Below, piece by piece: positions 9,741 to 58,800 of a stretch of 64,000 nt of DNA. A program made the translations under genes and the position numbers. This stretch comes from Bolinopsis microptera (lineage: Eukaryota; Ctenophora; Tentaculata; Lobata; Bolinopsidae). A model generated the notes under the pieces. It searched no databases. It was not told where the DNA came from and saw only the letters and a list, made by a program, of their open reading frames with translations. The DNA is taken from NCBI RefSeq assembly GCF_026151205.1, contig NC_087080.1, positions 5,249,096-5,313,095 of the forward strand, read 5' to 3'. The stretch's first letter is position 1. Each line of letters opens with the position of its first letter.

Positions 9741-10958
9741 TTACTGTAGAAAAGCTTCAATAGGATCACACTTGTCTGCATCTTTGTAACGACCTTTGCA
9801 AGCCAGATTGGGGTTGACTGATCGTGTGATCATTTTTTGGATGAACTTGCTACACTTGGGTAGTTCTAATTCTCCTCCAAATATGACTTTGACCACACTT
9901 TGTGCGAATTTCCACAAATCTTTGACGGTATCATTGTCGAACTTTTCCACTGCGTTTCTGAAGCAGCAGTCGTTGTTGAATTGATCAGAAAGGTGACCAG
10001 CAGCGCATTTATTCGAACTGCACCAGAAGTTTTTGAAGACTTTTTGGTACACTTTCTTCAAGACCTGTTTCACAGAGGGTCCTGTTTCATTTTCATCAAA
10101 ATATTCGAGCATCTCCCAGATTCCATCAGAGAGTCGTCTGAAGTTGTTGCATTTATTTTTTTGCTCATCGTCGAAAGACCTATCCATCATCGCTGCAAAC
10201 TCTCCGGTAATCTTTTGGAAGTTTCCCAGACAGGCACCTTTGTCATCTCCGCAATAGGCTCCAAACATAGTTTCTGCAAAGGTCTTCAAATAACCAAACT
10301 TAATTCTTCCCATGATTTCCTTATAACCCTCTTTATCATCCTCGTCAATCAGGTCACCGTCGTAGTCCACGACACAGTTAATTCCAGTGTCAATGAGGGA
10401 AGGGTTACACTGGCAAGCCTCCTTCAAGAGTGGTTCCGCGAACTTCATGCCAACACTAACGAGGCCAGTCAGACTCTTTTGTGCTCTGATGTCCCTGAGA
10501 AGCTGTGCTGAATTGGCAATTACGTGCTGCACGGCTTTACATGGGAATCCCCTGCAAGTTTCCTTCTCAAGTTTGTTGAAGTGACCGTGACATTTGCAGC
10601 CCATATAAGGAGATTCAGAGCATTGTTCACCCTGTTCGCAGATATCTTTTTGAAGTGCTACAAGCTCGTCGGAAACTTCTTCTGTGAAGCCTGTTTCTGT
10701 GTTGTTGTTTAACCCCATTTCTTTATCTGTTACTTTATTCAGTGCTTCGAACATTTCACTTACTCCTAAACCAATGTAATGAAAGATGTTATCTCTCTCC
10801 TCATCACCCTCATGGTCAGCAACCTCCTTCTCCATGACATCCTGTGCCTTCTGTTCATCCTCGACTAACACCTCCACGCCCACGAGGGCAGAACTAAGCT
10901 GACTACTACTTGCAAAGACATAAGTCACAACAAGAGTAAGTAGGAAGGCCCTCATCAT
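9741..10958 (-). CDS. Secreted cysteine-rich protein, unknown family, 405 aa
   Basis: An intact single-exon frame runs from ATG at 10958 to TAA at 9741. Residues 1 to about 20 (MMRAFLLTLVVTYVFASSS) form a signal peptide, and there is no other membrane segment. The N-terminal ~90 residues are acidic and Cys-free (VLVEDEQKAQDVMEKEV). The rest contains 19 cysteines in spaced pairs (CEQGEQC, CKC, CRGFPC, CQC, CGDDKGAC, CSSNKC, DCC), with possible N-glycosylation sites (NNT, NET, NDT). This suggests an extracellular disulfide-bonded protein. I recognise no named domain, and no active site is apparent. A decayed paralogue lies at 373-1616 and the flanks are duplicated with it. An upstream non-coding exon is possible: CCTAG precedes the ATG. 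Function unknown. Confidence 0.8.
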   Translation of the reverse strand: MMRAFLLTLVVTYVFASSSQLSSALVGVEVLVEDEQKAQDVMEKEVADHEGDEERDNIFHYIGLGVSEMFEALNKVTDKEMGLNNNTETGFTEEVSDELVALQKDICEQGEQCSESPYMGCKCHGHFNKLEKETCRGFPCKAVQHVIANSAQLLRDIRAQKSLTGLVSVGMKFAEPLLKEACQCNPSLIDTGINCVVDYDGDLIDEDDKEGYKEIMGRIKFGYLKTFAETMFGAYCGDDKGACLGNFQKITGEFAAMMDRSFDDEQKNKCNNFRRLSDGIWEMLEYFDENETGPSVKQVLKKVYQKVFKNFWCSSNKCAAGHLSDQFNNDCCFRNAVEKFDNDTVKDLWKFAQSVVKVIFGGELELPKCSKFIQKMITRSVNPNLACKGRYKDADKCDPIEAFLQ

Positions 10959-10999
10959 CCTAGGATCGTAACAAGTTATTAAAACTTACAATTCCTTAT

Positions 11000-11275
11000 C
11001 AGAGCTTTAATCCTAGAAAGTTAAAGATTAATTTGATATTTAAATTAATCTAATACACTATTAAGAAACGCATAGAGTATTTGAAATCTCAATTTAGTTC
11101 AGTCACAAAGTTCAGTCACAAAGTTCATTCCGGTTTAAAATTTGATTTGATGGATTAAAATTAAATTACAAATTTCAGCCAATTTTACATTGTAAATTCG
11201 ATTAAACATTATAAATGGATTGCAAACTTTGTGTGGTTAAGAAATGTTCATGGCATCAACTAAAGCAATGTATTA
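11000..11275. repeat. 5' flank of the duplicated Cys-rich gene unit
   Basis: It matches 1650-1800 upstream of the pseudogene (CATTGTAAATTCGATTAAACA, ATAAATGGATTGCAAACT, CATGGCATCAACTAAAGCAATG). Homology ends at AAAGCAATG, where copy 1 meets the mariner-like element. The promoter of the intact gene should lie here, but no clear TATA motif stands out. Confidence 0.7.
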
Positions 11276-12950
11276 AACACGTCAACAGGATCAAACTGGA
11301 ACTGAAGCCGGTTCTGGTTTAAGTTTTTATGATATTTAAGCTCGTACACGGAGATTCAGATAAACAGTAAAACTACAATGCAGTTCCGCCTCTATATCAA
11401 ATGCTCTGAGTTTTTACTTAAAGAATTGTCCTTATAAACTCAAATCCCTACCGGGCGCCACGCGACGTTTCATTGTTTTTTGTTGCTAACGTAAACAAAT
11501 GATGTCAAGGTACAATTCCTAGTTCTCGGTGAAACAAAGGAAATTCTACTGTACGAGGTAGGAAAGCTTTTGCTCTAACTCTGGAGGCTAAATGCCAAAT
11601 GCAGCTCATGAATGGGACGTGAGGACATTTCTTTAAAGACTTGCCCTTTTTGTATAGATTTAGCTCTGGTGTCCTGGTGTCCTGGTTACTTCACATTTTA
11701 AACAATGAATGCAATGACGCGGGTGCCCATTGTGCTAATAGAAATATATTTCTTTTCGTGGAATAGAATAGGAGCTATTATGCGTTACTTCACAAAGCAA
11801 GAGAGGTAACGTACAGTAGCTCCTATTCAATGAAAAGAAGTGAGTCTGACTTAATAAAGTTTTCTTGCGAAGCGTGCACCTTGAAGCAGCATATGACTTA
11901 ATTTTGGAGTAGTTGGCCAAAATATGGTCTTTATAGAAATATGTTAGACGGTTATCTAGATACGTTTAAACTATCTGCAGGGCCAGGGAGTGACGAGATA
12001 AACCTGTAAAGCATGACCGGGACTTACTTCCAAGCGAGCTGGGGCCCTAGACAAGAATATAGGTTTGTAAATTCCTTTTCGAAACATTATCAGGATAATT
12101 TCAACAGAGAAACTGGAATTTCCACTAGAAAAACAAAATTATTAAGCGTTGTTAGGTTGTAGGTATTGTGAACTAAGCTCATACTCATAGACATAGGCTC
12201 ATTGAGCCTGCAAATTATATGTCATCTAAGAGTTAGACCTTAGTGTAAGTTCCAACCAAAAAAGTGCGGTGCGGTGACTCACGTCTGTCGATTAGTGACG
12301 TCTGATTTATAAAGTGAATAGTAAAGTGATCGGACAATTTTCTAAATCAAACAAGCCGATAGAAAGGACAAATAATTATTTAATATTAACAACATTAATA
12401 CATTGATAAATATGATCAATGTGGAGAACTGGAGGGCGGAGGGCAAGAAAATTGGAGATCCCTTGTGAGTTGTGTCCTATACCCGCTGAAATCATTGATG
12501 TCTGCATCAACGTCGATATTAAATCATCATTGAGGCGTTACAACTTCCAGCAAGAGAATACGACAATACGTTCCTCCTCAAAATGTGTCTGGGAACCTAA
12601 AAACTCTGAATGTACCATGCAAATTTCCCTCAGAAAAGCTTTTGTTAACGAAGAAGCTTACGTTACGTCTATAACTAAATAACGTGATGAGGGAGTAATA
12701 AGAAGGATAGTCGTGGGTTTGGTATTCTGAGTGGAGTTGAGTTCGACATTGGGGGTTTTATTTGATCTTGGAAGACAGCTTAAGTTTCCTAGTGAAATAT
12801 TAATAATGGAAACACTACTTTGACCAGACTTGCTACACGTTATATATACCTGAACCTCTCCCGTGCACGAAAAGGTGTTGCAACGTGTGTCAACAATTAC
12901 ATTACGAAAAAGTTTAAGAAATAGCGTGTACTGGTAGTTTTTATTACAAA
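11276..12950. other. No supported gene
   Basis: AT-rich sequence. Around 11745-11830 a short inverted pair (AATAGGAGCT / AGCTCCTATT) occurs. An 87-codon open frame with an ATG lies at 12419-12682 on the plus strand (CELCPIPAEIIDVCINV). It has no recognisable domain, no homologous neighbour and no splice context, so I do not call it a gene. Confidence 0.4.
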
Positions 12951-12954
12951 TTAT

Positions 12955-13760
12955 AATAACATAAACCCGCCACGCAAAGGGTTTATATAACAGATCATCC
13001 CGCGCTAGCGGGATGATCTGATAAACACATACGAGTGCGCGCAGCGCACGAGTTTTGTGTTAATATGTAATCCCGAAGCGCCAGCTGAGGGATTACATTT
13101 ATTTAGCCCTGAGCGTGAAGTGTTTATGGATTATAATTATCTCCGGCGATTTCGACAAGGGATTTATACTTTAGAAGAGAGTGATAAAATAGTAAATAAA
13201 TAAGCAGTTCATCAATCTGAATGTCAAACCGATCTGTCATAGTGGAGCAATAGCTTGAACGTTAGCAGGAACAAGAGCTGGAATGAGAGCAAGCAAAACA
13301 ATACTATTTTTAGGGCACGGACAAGGGTAGCTGGCTAGTCGCCAACTTCTCACGCCACGCGTTGGAGAAATTCCAAGAATTAGCTGCTTTGGCAACGTTC
13401 CCAGGAATTTGCTTGTAAAAGAAGTGGACGGTTACGATGTTTCATATCACGTGGTGCGCTTTCGTGTCACGTGGTATAGACTCGGCGTATGCTATTGGTG
13501 GCACGTGGTACGCACGTGACGCGCCCACGTGATCGCGCATCTAACTGTTCTACTATTATCGTGTTCTAATCAGCAGTATCATTGATTATTGTAAGTCGGA
13601 GAATTGAATGATAAACATCAGTTACGACTAAAAAGCGGGCCGGGTTTATACAAATTTCCGGGGCGGGATGATATCACCTTGAGATGTTTATCTAACAGCG
13701 GGCCGGGCTGAGTGATAATATGATCCCGCGTCGAAATCCCGGAGATATTTATATTAAAAT
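12955..13760. repeat. Cluster of GC-rich short palindromes in AT-rich DNA
   Basis: Several hairpins occur: CAGATCATCCCGCGC facing GCGGGATGATCTG (12991-13021), GTGCGCGCAGCGCAC (13036-13050), and AATCCCgaagcgccagctgaGGGATT (13070-13096). A sequence at 13125-13155 (ATCTCCGGCGATTTCGAC) recurs inverted at 13722-13752 (GTCGAAATCCCGGAGAT). The last pair may be degenerate terminal repeats of a ~630-bp element. The superfamily is unknown. Confidence 0.5.
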
Positions 13761-16467
13761 AATGGACTGCTGTTAAGTATGGTTTAAGTTAATACATGTT
13801 TGATGTTAGTGTTACAAATTTGAATTGGCGTTGGAACTCAAATCTTTAGAACTTAAAGCTTGGACCTAACCTCTCAAGTGTCAAAGGAGCCAACACTGTT
13901 ATCAGAATTTGTCATTGTATTGGGATCAGTGCAGAACGTCACATGGGATGATGTCATGAATAGTTATGATTAAATTATAATTTTGAGCCAACTCAAATTC
14001 AATATTTATTATTTTATCATGCCCACCCACTTAATGATTTATACTTATTATAAATAATAGTAATATTTGTACCATATCAACAGAAAATTTTTTTTAAATA
14101 ACAAATAAGTCAGAAATCTTCGATCTTATGTTGGCACATAAAAATGACAAAGTAAGAAGGATTATAAATAAAGATTTGACTCTGATTTAATGTCATCGTA
14201 TCTAAGATATATACAGAGATAATTGTAGTAATTTTAATCATATTAAATTTAAGTTAACTCCGTCACACAAGCCGCAACCTCCCGATCCGTCTATACGTAG
14301 CAATCACACGGAACTACGGGACAAGTCTATACCAATTTAAGTTTAACCTTGCTTCGTTTGGTAATTATCTAGATTATAAATTAACGCTTTTGATGTTTGA
14401 ACGGCCCGACAGAAGGGTCATTCCTGACCGCCGGAGTAAAAATGATATACTTGGTCTACACTCTACACTCTACAATCTACATGCATACATAATATGAACT
14501 ACTATTATTATTAAATAGAATACTAGTACCTTATCGGACTTAATTTGAACGGACATCAATTGGACGCTGCATGGAGGCCCTAGTAGCGTTTCTGATATAA
14601 ATGGCAAGTCTAAACGTGAATTTGAGATATATTGCATATGGTAGGAGTTGATTAATATAGTACTAGTAGGAGCATCATCAGATGATCATAGCTGTGATGA
14701 TCATAGCTGTCAAACTTCTGTTTCAAATGAAGCAGTAATCTTTCAACCAATCCAGAATTGAATTCTTATTTCTTTCCCGTTTGTCTTTTATAATTAAACA
14801 AGAAAAACAACAATTTCAGAGATAAAAATTAGGAGTCACATAATGGTTATGTATACAATACAATTCAAATTACAAAAACTTCCCAACGCTTAATTATCAC
14901 TCCGTAACACGAACAATGCATTCAACTGTTTTTTCATCAATAAGTTCACACATCAAAAGCTTATTTCTCTCTGATAGTGAAATCTTGCAGATACTAAAGG
15001 TGGGTAGTTATCGTGTAATTATATCGACACACGTGTTATAGTATATATTATCCTAAAAATTAGTAAGTTAACAACTGCAACTAGATCATCTCAGATATAT
15101 TGCAATATAACCAAACAAAATTTTCATCAAAATCGCGTTCTTACGTTACGTTTAATAAACGCATTATAATTTATGCTTCCAAAAGTTGTTTAATGCTAAG
15201 TAGAGCATAATTTAGCAATAAACGTGACTAATAAACTCATCTTACTTTCAAAAATAAAAGATGATTTATCATAATTTCCCGTCGGAAGAATATGTTAGTT
15301 ACAGATAGACAAGGAACTTGTTTACGACAAACAAAAATCCGCAATAACTTCTGACATCTTACAGATTGTTGAAAAAAAGAAGATTGAACAGCTGACTACA
15401 TAAACTACAATAAAAAGTTCTTGACAATCAATGTCTGACATGTGTTACGAACCTACATACCTTAAAAATGTCCAGAATTCATAAAACTGTACGCGAAATT
15501 TCTTCTCTGCTTCTGCAATATTCTGTACATCATATAATATATTTCGGGGTTTTGCGATCAAAACATCAATTTCAAAGTGAAGTTAACCGTTTAACTTGTT
15601 AATTGGATAACAAATAACTAACGTTTTCGCTAGTAGATAGTAGTTACAGTTAGCTCAATTTACCAGATAATATAAGCCAACAGTATGTTAGCAGATTATT
15701 ATAATTAGTCCAGCTTACTGGAATGAGTGGCCGGTCGTCGAGGGTACGAAATGACATTTACAAAAGTTAAAAAGAAACACAACTCGATCTTGCTCTGAAT
15801 TAATGGAGTCCAATTGATGACGTCACGTGCCTAGCACAGCGTGACCTGTAACGCGTGAGACATGATTTGAGACATGTTCATTTCATCCCATGCTGTTGCC
15901 AACACAAGGCCGCTTTGCTGTGTGTTCCTCTTCCGTTTCGTCGAAGTTGAATGCGCTGTTTGAGTGATCGCGCGGCTCGACTTTAACTTGCACGTGCTCG
16001 TGGGAACCAGGACGAGTTGTTTTACTGTAAGTCTTTGAGTCTTTGTTTAGGTAGGGGATGGTTTTACCTGAAACAGCTACTTTAATGATTATAGAGATAC
16101 TTTTGGTGTAATGACGTACAAATATATCAAGACAAGTGGGTTGATCAGCTTAGCTATGAGAGTGTCTGTTATGGCAACGCTTGTTTGTTAGTGCAGTTGA
16201 CAACGAACATTCAGCTTTGTGAGAGTAACAAAAGGACACCTCGTTATATGACCAAGAGATAACATAATATTCATGAGACAATTGCTTAACGTTGTTCAGC
16301 CACTTACGGTCAAATCTAGGGCACAGTAGGTTGGAACCTACAATATTTTCATGTTTTAAAACTTTTAGTTTTAGACCCAATCACGTGAAATCAATGACAT
16401 TAAAATGGCGAAGCTAACTGTGGGACAAACAGTAGAAGGGTAATTGATGTTGATATGAAAATATGAG
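13761..16467. other. 3' flank of the RFX gene; no gene seen
   Basis: AT-rich DNA without convincing exons. A fragment of the LINE 3' tail described at 3172-3530 occurs at about 14280-14330. On the minus strand an ATTAAA at 16081-16086 lies about 385 nt after the RFX stop codon and is a possible polyadenylation signal. Confidence 0.4.
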
Positions 16468-52077
<35,610 letters not shown>

Positions 52078-52831
52078 TATCTCTCTTCAGTCTTCACCTC
52101 GCACGTCTTCTGTACATGTAACCTAAGAGTGAGATATTATCAACCAATTGCGCATTAATTAATTAGTAAATGTTGGATCATGATTATGATTTAACCTATA
52201 TGTAATATGAAGTTTGCGTGAGATAAAATATGATTTAATGGAAAATTTCTTTGTCTTGGTAAGAGCATATAATTCAGTAAATCGAGTAAGGACTGACTGT
52301 CAATAATGGAAGTTTTAAATAGCGATAAACTTATAAATAACAAACAACACTTTATGAAACATAATACATGTAATACTCTACATATTGACGAAGATCTGAA
52401 ATTTATTTACATAGATTTTGTACAAATAAAAATCTGTGACACCATAAAAACTATCTGACTCAAAAACCAACGTTTCGGTCCACGTTCTATAACAAACTCC
52501 TCGTATTAACTGATAGCAATTATTAGCAACAAAAATTCGATAAAGCAACCAGCGCCAAAATATAATTTGACCAGCAAATAAGTTAAATTGTTTAAGTATA
52601 CAGTATACACATTATCTTACATGGTGATATAAAATTGCCCTATCCAGTAGGGTGCATAATGCATATCCTCTAGCAATATAAGTCTGACCGTTCTCTCACC
52701 TTCCCATACTATAACAACACCGGTTAACACCATAAAAACACCTCAATAACACCTCAATAACACCTCAATAACACCTCAATAACACCTCAATAACACCTCA
52801 ATAACACCTCAATAATAACAGCTCACCACTG
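52078..52831 (-). other. WDR19-RFX intergenic spacer
   Basis: Only about 754 bp separate the WDR19 stop from the proposed RFX ATG, both read leftwards. It contains the WDR19 3' end: an AATAAA on the minus strand at 52403-52408 is a possible poly(A) signal. An 11-bp tandem repeat lies next to the stop. No X-box match seen here. Confidence 0.55.
52737..52817. repeat. 11-bp tandem repeat AACACCTCAAT, ~7 units
   Basis: Seven near-perfect units directly downstream of the WDR19 stop, probably in its 3' untranslated region. Confidence 0.9.
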
Positions 52832-55800
52832 CTACCCCTCAGCAGCTGCCTCCCCAAGCTTAGCATACAAGTTAGGCTCCGCTACCAAACTCAACTCCTG
52901 AGGATTCACCACCACACTACAAATCGGACAAGCAGTCCCTCCATCAGCCACGTACTCTACAAAGACAGAGTAAAGGGCAGGCCAGGAGCAGTGAGGACAC
53001 TCGCACCAGTCCTCTTTTAACATGTGACGTCCGGTTATGATACAGTAAGGCAGGGTGTTCTTACATTCTCCACATTCCAGGGTGGTTTGGGGTAGGAGGG
53101 TTCCACATTGGGGACATGGGTCTGTTGGTTCCTCCTGGAGAATAGGTTCATGTTGGTTTAAGTGGTGTTTACATGTGGGGGTTTTAAGGGTAGTAGCAAA
53201 GGCTGGGATATGGATGGCAGAGGAAGTTATTGCTCTAAAAACATACCTTCTAATGAATATAATGAACTTTTCTAAATGTACAGAAGAATCGCGAGGCAGG
53301 ACGACCAGGGTTATTAAAAAAACTGCCTACCTCCTCCGTTTTGTCAGGTTTTCTGACTATCTGTTCAATCTTTTTCTTCCACTTTGGGTCTATCTGAGAC
53401 CGGTACTCAGGACGCAGTAACATGGCCGCGTAACTGAACGCACTGGCACGTAACCCTGACCTGTAGCATTCCACTACCGTCGAGGTTAGGATCTGCGCTA
53501 TGTGGGAGGGGAACTTACTGAAAATTAGGATTTAAGTTAGTTTGAGAAGAACAGAGACTTTGCTAGGACACTCTAAATTTCCGCCTGGTATAATTCAGAG
53601 TAAACAATTCATTGTGAGTAGACTGCCAATTGAGCAATCGGGTGACTGTTCATTAGTCGCACAGTTTTGCTTTTGGTTCGTCTTGGTTTGATAATTTACC
53701 CATTAAAACGAGATTTTCGTTCCATTATTGATTATATTTTATGCGACTAAACTGTCTCCTGCGACCAACCAAATTATGATCTTACCACAGTTACCATAAC
53801 TCATTTAATATTTACTGCTCGTGATCTTACAAAAATTTATTAATTTTTAGTGATCACCAAACCAAGTTATTGATAGCTCTAAATATCATGTTAAATCCCG
53901 ATAAAGGTGGCACCAATCATCATGTAAAATCACAAAACCACCTCTTTTGACCCCTCCCCCCTCCCTGGTACCCCTCCCGCCGGCTATAATACCCTCATTT
54001 ACCTGATATTGCTAGCAACCCTGATCAGCATTCTAGCAGCCTTCATGTGATCTCCCTTCTTTACATGAAGTTTAACCAGGATGTAACTGTGCAGTAACAT
54101 GAGGTTGTGCACCATTTCGTTCGGTATCTTTATCTTGTGTTTCAACAAATTCTGAAATTCAGTATATTTAAGATAAAATATCATGCTGTAACGGATCATT
54201 AAACTTATGTTGCTATGGTTGAAACGTTGCCATGGCTTGGGGATTGTTTCCAAGAATAGACTCCAAGAAAAGTATGTTATGTCAGGTACCAAATAGGCTT
54301 GTCTCCGAGTTTAGATGTCAGTCAACATATAAAATGTCAGGTACTACTAATTCAAGCAGTCTCCTGGGTGACCGTTATGATACGTAGTGAAAATACCAAG
54401 TATTGATAACAACGAATAATGAATAATAAATAGGTAACCAAGCCCTTTAAAACTGGCCTGACAGACAAGCGTAAATCTGACAGTTAAGATTAAAGAACAG
54501 CTTTCGCCTTTCATACATACAAATTAACCAATTATAAGCGGACCAATTCAATGGAGTTAATTGGAATATAACAACTACCTGGTACATTTCGAAGAGAACA
54601 TCATGAGCGGTCCGGTAACTACCAGAAGCCTGATCCTCTTTAGCGATAATAATAGCTGTGCGGGCAGCTTCACGGTATTGTTTCAGAGACATGTACAGAT
54701 TAAACAGGTACCTGGGTGGATTGTCAAGGATTAGGTTGTAACATTCAGCAACGAACTATTTAAGGAGAACTCAAAATAAGGGAAGAAATCAAATTTGAAG
54801 TTGGCTGAATATTAAAGATTTAATCGTTGAACCGAACTGCAGCAAAAGTTTTACAAAACACAAACGATTATCATATCGATCAAAATATATCCCAAAGTTT
54901 TTCTGTACCTGGCTGCTTTAGGAACCCCATCAATCTCACCCATTAAATAATCAATGAGTTGGTGAGTGAGGGAGTCCTTGTGTGCTTTTCCAACAGCTTC
55001 AATCGCAATATCCAGAGCTGCATCTACGTCATTAGGCGGTACTCGGATAAGATAGTGAAGTGCCTTGGCATAGTCTCCTGCTTTAAAGAAGAAGTTGCCA
55101 CACTGCAGTGGTTTTCCCTGAGACTCGTAGTGCTTTGCTATAGCTGTATAGTCCTCCGGTGTGGCGTCGTCCCCGATAATATCAGCGTACTGAGCCATCT
55201 GATTGTGCTCCTCAGCGAGTGTGAACGCCTCAGCGTTACACTTGGAAACCACCAGGAACTGAATCGCTGACGCATAATCTCCCAGATTCTGGAAAAACTT
55301 GGCCACAACTCTAGCTCCCTCAACAGACTGGGTCTCCTGAACTATCCTTACAGCTTCCTTAGGATTCTTCAAATGATCCAAGTTGATCCTGATGACACTA
55401 TCATAATCTTTACCCGCCTCGTACGCATTAGCTGCCTCCTTAAATTTACCCTCGTGTTCTCTATTCTTAGCATACTGAATGTATATTTTAGGAGAGGTAA
55501 TATGGGGCAGTATTTCAGCAACCTTACTCCAGTTTCTAGCCTTCATGTACACTTGAGCTGCCTTGTCGTAGCTGTTACCCTGAAGTGCGTAATAAGGTGT
55601 TAACAAGGGGACTGTGTCAGGTGAACCTTTGTTACCGGTCCTTGTTCGCTGACGAGCGTTGTTCTCTAAAGAACAATAGACATATACGTGGCATGGTTTG
55701 GGTGAAACAGCACAGAACTGCCCTTACGGGATCTATGCACTTATCATTTTAGACAATGCGCCTTGTCAGGATAGAGAACATTGTAAACTTTACGGTTAAG

Positions 55801-58800
55801 TGTCCAGCTATATTTGTCAGAATTAAGTACCCTGTTAGAACTAACTACATTGTCTAAAAGGTTGAAAACTAGCTGTTCTTAAATACAACTGATTCAACAG
55901 GATTTAATAGGCTTTAATTGGATTCAATGGTATCTAATGGGATTTGGTAGGAATTTAATAGGATTTATTGGGGATATGATGAGAAAAAACCAGTAGTTCC
56001 TCGACTGGTCATTACTTTCGAATATATTTCTGGAAGTTTCTAACCTTCTCATAGAGCATTGCAGCCTCAGGGAACTGTTTTATAGCCTCCAATATAGTAG
56101 CACACTCCTTACACAGTAATCTGTTAGTCAGTTCCAGAGCCAGGTTCACGCCACGCCTGATGTCGCCCATTCTGATGGACATGCGCGCGATACCTCCCTT
56201 GCACGTGTTATCATGTTCTTCGTGCAACTTTGTTATTCCTGACGGAAAGTTAGTCAATACTTGTTTTGAGGGAATCTGGGAGGTAATCATTGTGAAATAT
56301 GCGGTATATGGGAGAAAATATAGTACAGGATTCAAAGACACAAGTCCAGTGTCCACTAGTCCAGTCAATCATTATATAACCTCCACAGTCCACAGGTACA
56401 CATATCTAAATAAATTAAATAAAGTACCCTCTAACTTACTTCAACACAATGGTAATCTAAATTATTCTACCTTTCTCGTAGTGTATAAGAGCATTGGCCC
56501 AGTCTCCAGTAAACTCAAGCTGTTGAGCGTACTCTTTAGAAACAAATGGTATCTGTTCAGGGGCCAGGGACTTGGCCAGCTGGAGTGCTTGATTCCACTG
56601 AGGGGGACAGAGTTTTAAATACAAAACTTTACAGGTACATATTATATGATGTGTTAAATACAACTTATACAGTACAATCTGTTATCATATAATCATGTGA
56701 GGTAATAGAGGAACTTAAATTGTTAAAACTTCGTAATTTAAGTGAGATGAAGGGTCTAGGTGTGAGATGAATCATGGAGGGTGTGAGATATGTGACTTGT
56801 GAGATATGCGAGAAATGTGAGATATGCATGAGATATGCCGATTTATCCAGACATACAGTGTAAAGATAACTGTATTGTTACAATGTATTAAATCTAGACA
56901 GTCGCATGCTTATTGTGCTTCTTAATACAAACAATGTTAAAATGTACAGTCAGTGTATTTATCAAATGTACAGTGAAATGTATTAAATGTGAGAATACAC
57001 ATCTATGTATAATCATGTAACCATTTACAGTTACACCAACCTGTAAAAGATCGCGTCTCATTTCCAGAGCCTTCAGAGGCTGGCTGGACTCCAAAAACAG
57101 CTGCTGACTATAATCAAACTGATCACAAAGCAATGCCATGTGACCTGCAACTAGTTTCCTGTCCTCAACGTGCTGTAACTCTTGTAGAGATAGCACGATG
57201 GCAGCATCGCCGATACGGCGGTACACCCTCATCGCTAGCTGGACTTCCAGGTGGTTAAGAAGGGTTTTACCCAAGTGCAACCAATGCTCCGTGTGGTTCA
57301 GAAGCTCAGCAAGTTTCCAGGCCTCGTTGTACCGTTTTAGCATGCAAGCGTTGTGAAACGCGTCTATCAACTGTGACTGGTAGATGTATATCTCCTCGGG
57401 AGTCAGATCGTTAAGATTGCTAAAGTACGCGTGTGAAGTAAGAGCTAGGTTGACCAGTTTTCCTGACTGAGTCTGACACTTGAGCTCTCCAGCGTACATG
57501 ATGAGAGGGCGATATCCGTACGGTAACTTTGTCTCCCCTGTACACTGCACCTGTTCTCCAGTCACTATATCTCTGTGTAAAGTGTACGTTACTACCACTT
57601 CCTCGTTAAATACTACAAACACGTGACCATCGTTCTGAAAGGAATCCCAGATAACACCGGTTACTCTGGTTGGAAGGTCGGGCAGTTTGAACAGCTCGTC
57701 GTTGACTGGGTTGTAGCTGTAACCATCCATCTTTTCGTCCAGGAATACCAGTTTGGTTCCAGAATGATCTGGGAACATCTTGGAGATGGTGCATGTGTGC
57801 CTATACTCGTTGACAAACTTCCAGTCTTCAATGAAGAAGTAGTGTATATTTCCTCGCTGAGTGCCGAAGATTAGGAACTCGTTTGTGAGTGAACAGCATG
57901 TGATGTCATCATCAATATCAGTATCTTTATCAGGGAAGAGTCTGCTGTCTCTATCATTATCACTGTCTCCCTCTATCATGTGGAGCTGGATCTTCTTCTC
58001 GAACAACACTGCAGCGTAGTCAGCGTTCATGTACATTTCAGCGACAGTTCCCAAGTACTCCCGCTCCAACAGTGGTTCAGAGCTCTTGTTCTCTGTCAGA
58101 CTGTAGATCCACACTCTGTTGTTCATACCCACAGAGAAATGATGCTGCCCCAGAGCAATGAACACCGGTTCAGTCACCACACTGAAGGCGGTGGGTTGGT
58201 CGGGACGGGTCAAGTCAATGACAGTGACCTCCAAGAGAGAGGTGAGGTACGCGCAAGAGGTACGGTAAGTATCCCCGAGCACTGGAAGACGGGTCAGATA
58301 AGTAAACACTTCTCCCTTGTTGGTAGCTACAGAAAGCAGCTGGCCGTCCCCTGACCACTCCAGCTTATGAAGACTCCCTGATTCCACCTCCAGGTTTATA
58401 ATAGCGTATGTGTCCTGTAGATCCTTCAGATCGTACAGTTTCACACAGTTATCACCGATACTAGCTGCCTTGCTCAACGTGAAAGATATCGAGATATCAT
58501 TCAATACGTCTCTGTGAGTTTTAGACTGGAACAGTTCCTGTCCTATCTCCTTAGGATGTGTGCTGATGACAATGAGGAACCCGTTAGTAAACCCAATGAG
58601 CATGTAACCGTCTCCAAACCACCGGTACCCCACTATGTTACCGTAGCGACCCTGGAATGCTAGTTCTATTGGATTCTCTGGATCGTCCAGGTTGAAAAGG
58701 AAGAGAGTTTTACGGCCCACTACAAAACTGACGGTACTGTCGTTCAGAGCAGCGGTGCCACGAGAGGAAGCAGCATTTGATTTCATCTCAGAGAAGATAG

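Noticed and set aside
9796-10712. Plus-strand frames opposite the Cys-rich gene
   Set aside because: They are antisense shadows of the conserved minus-strand frame and have no features of their own.
12419-12682. 87-codon ORF as a small gene
   Set aside because: No recognisable domain, signal peptide, splice context or paralogue; the length is within chance for this amount of sequence.
54205-54232. X-box in a WDR19 intron (GTTGCTATGG, GTTGCCATGG)
   Set aside because: Each has one good half-site followed by a non-matching second half; not a consensus site.
57623-58354. Plus-strand frames opposite the WDR19 large exon
   Set aside because: Antisense shadows; the minus-strand frame matches IFT144 throughout.
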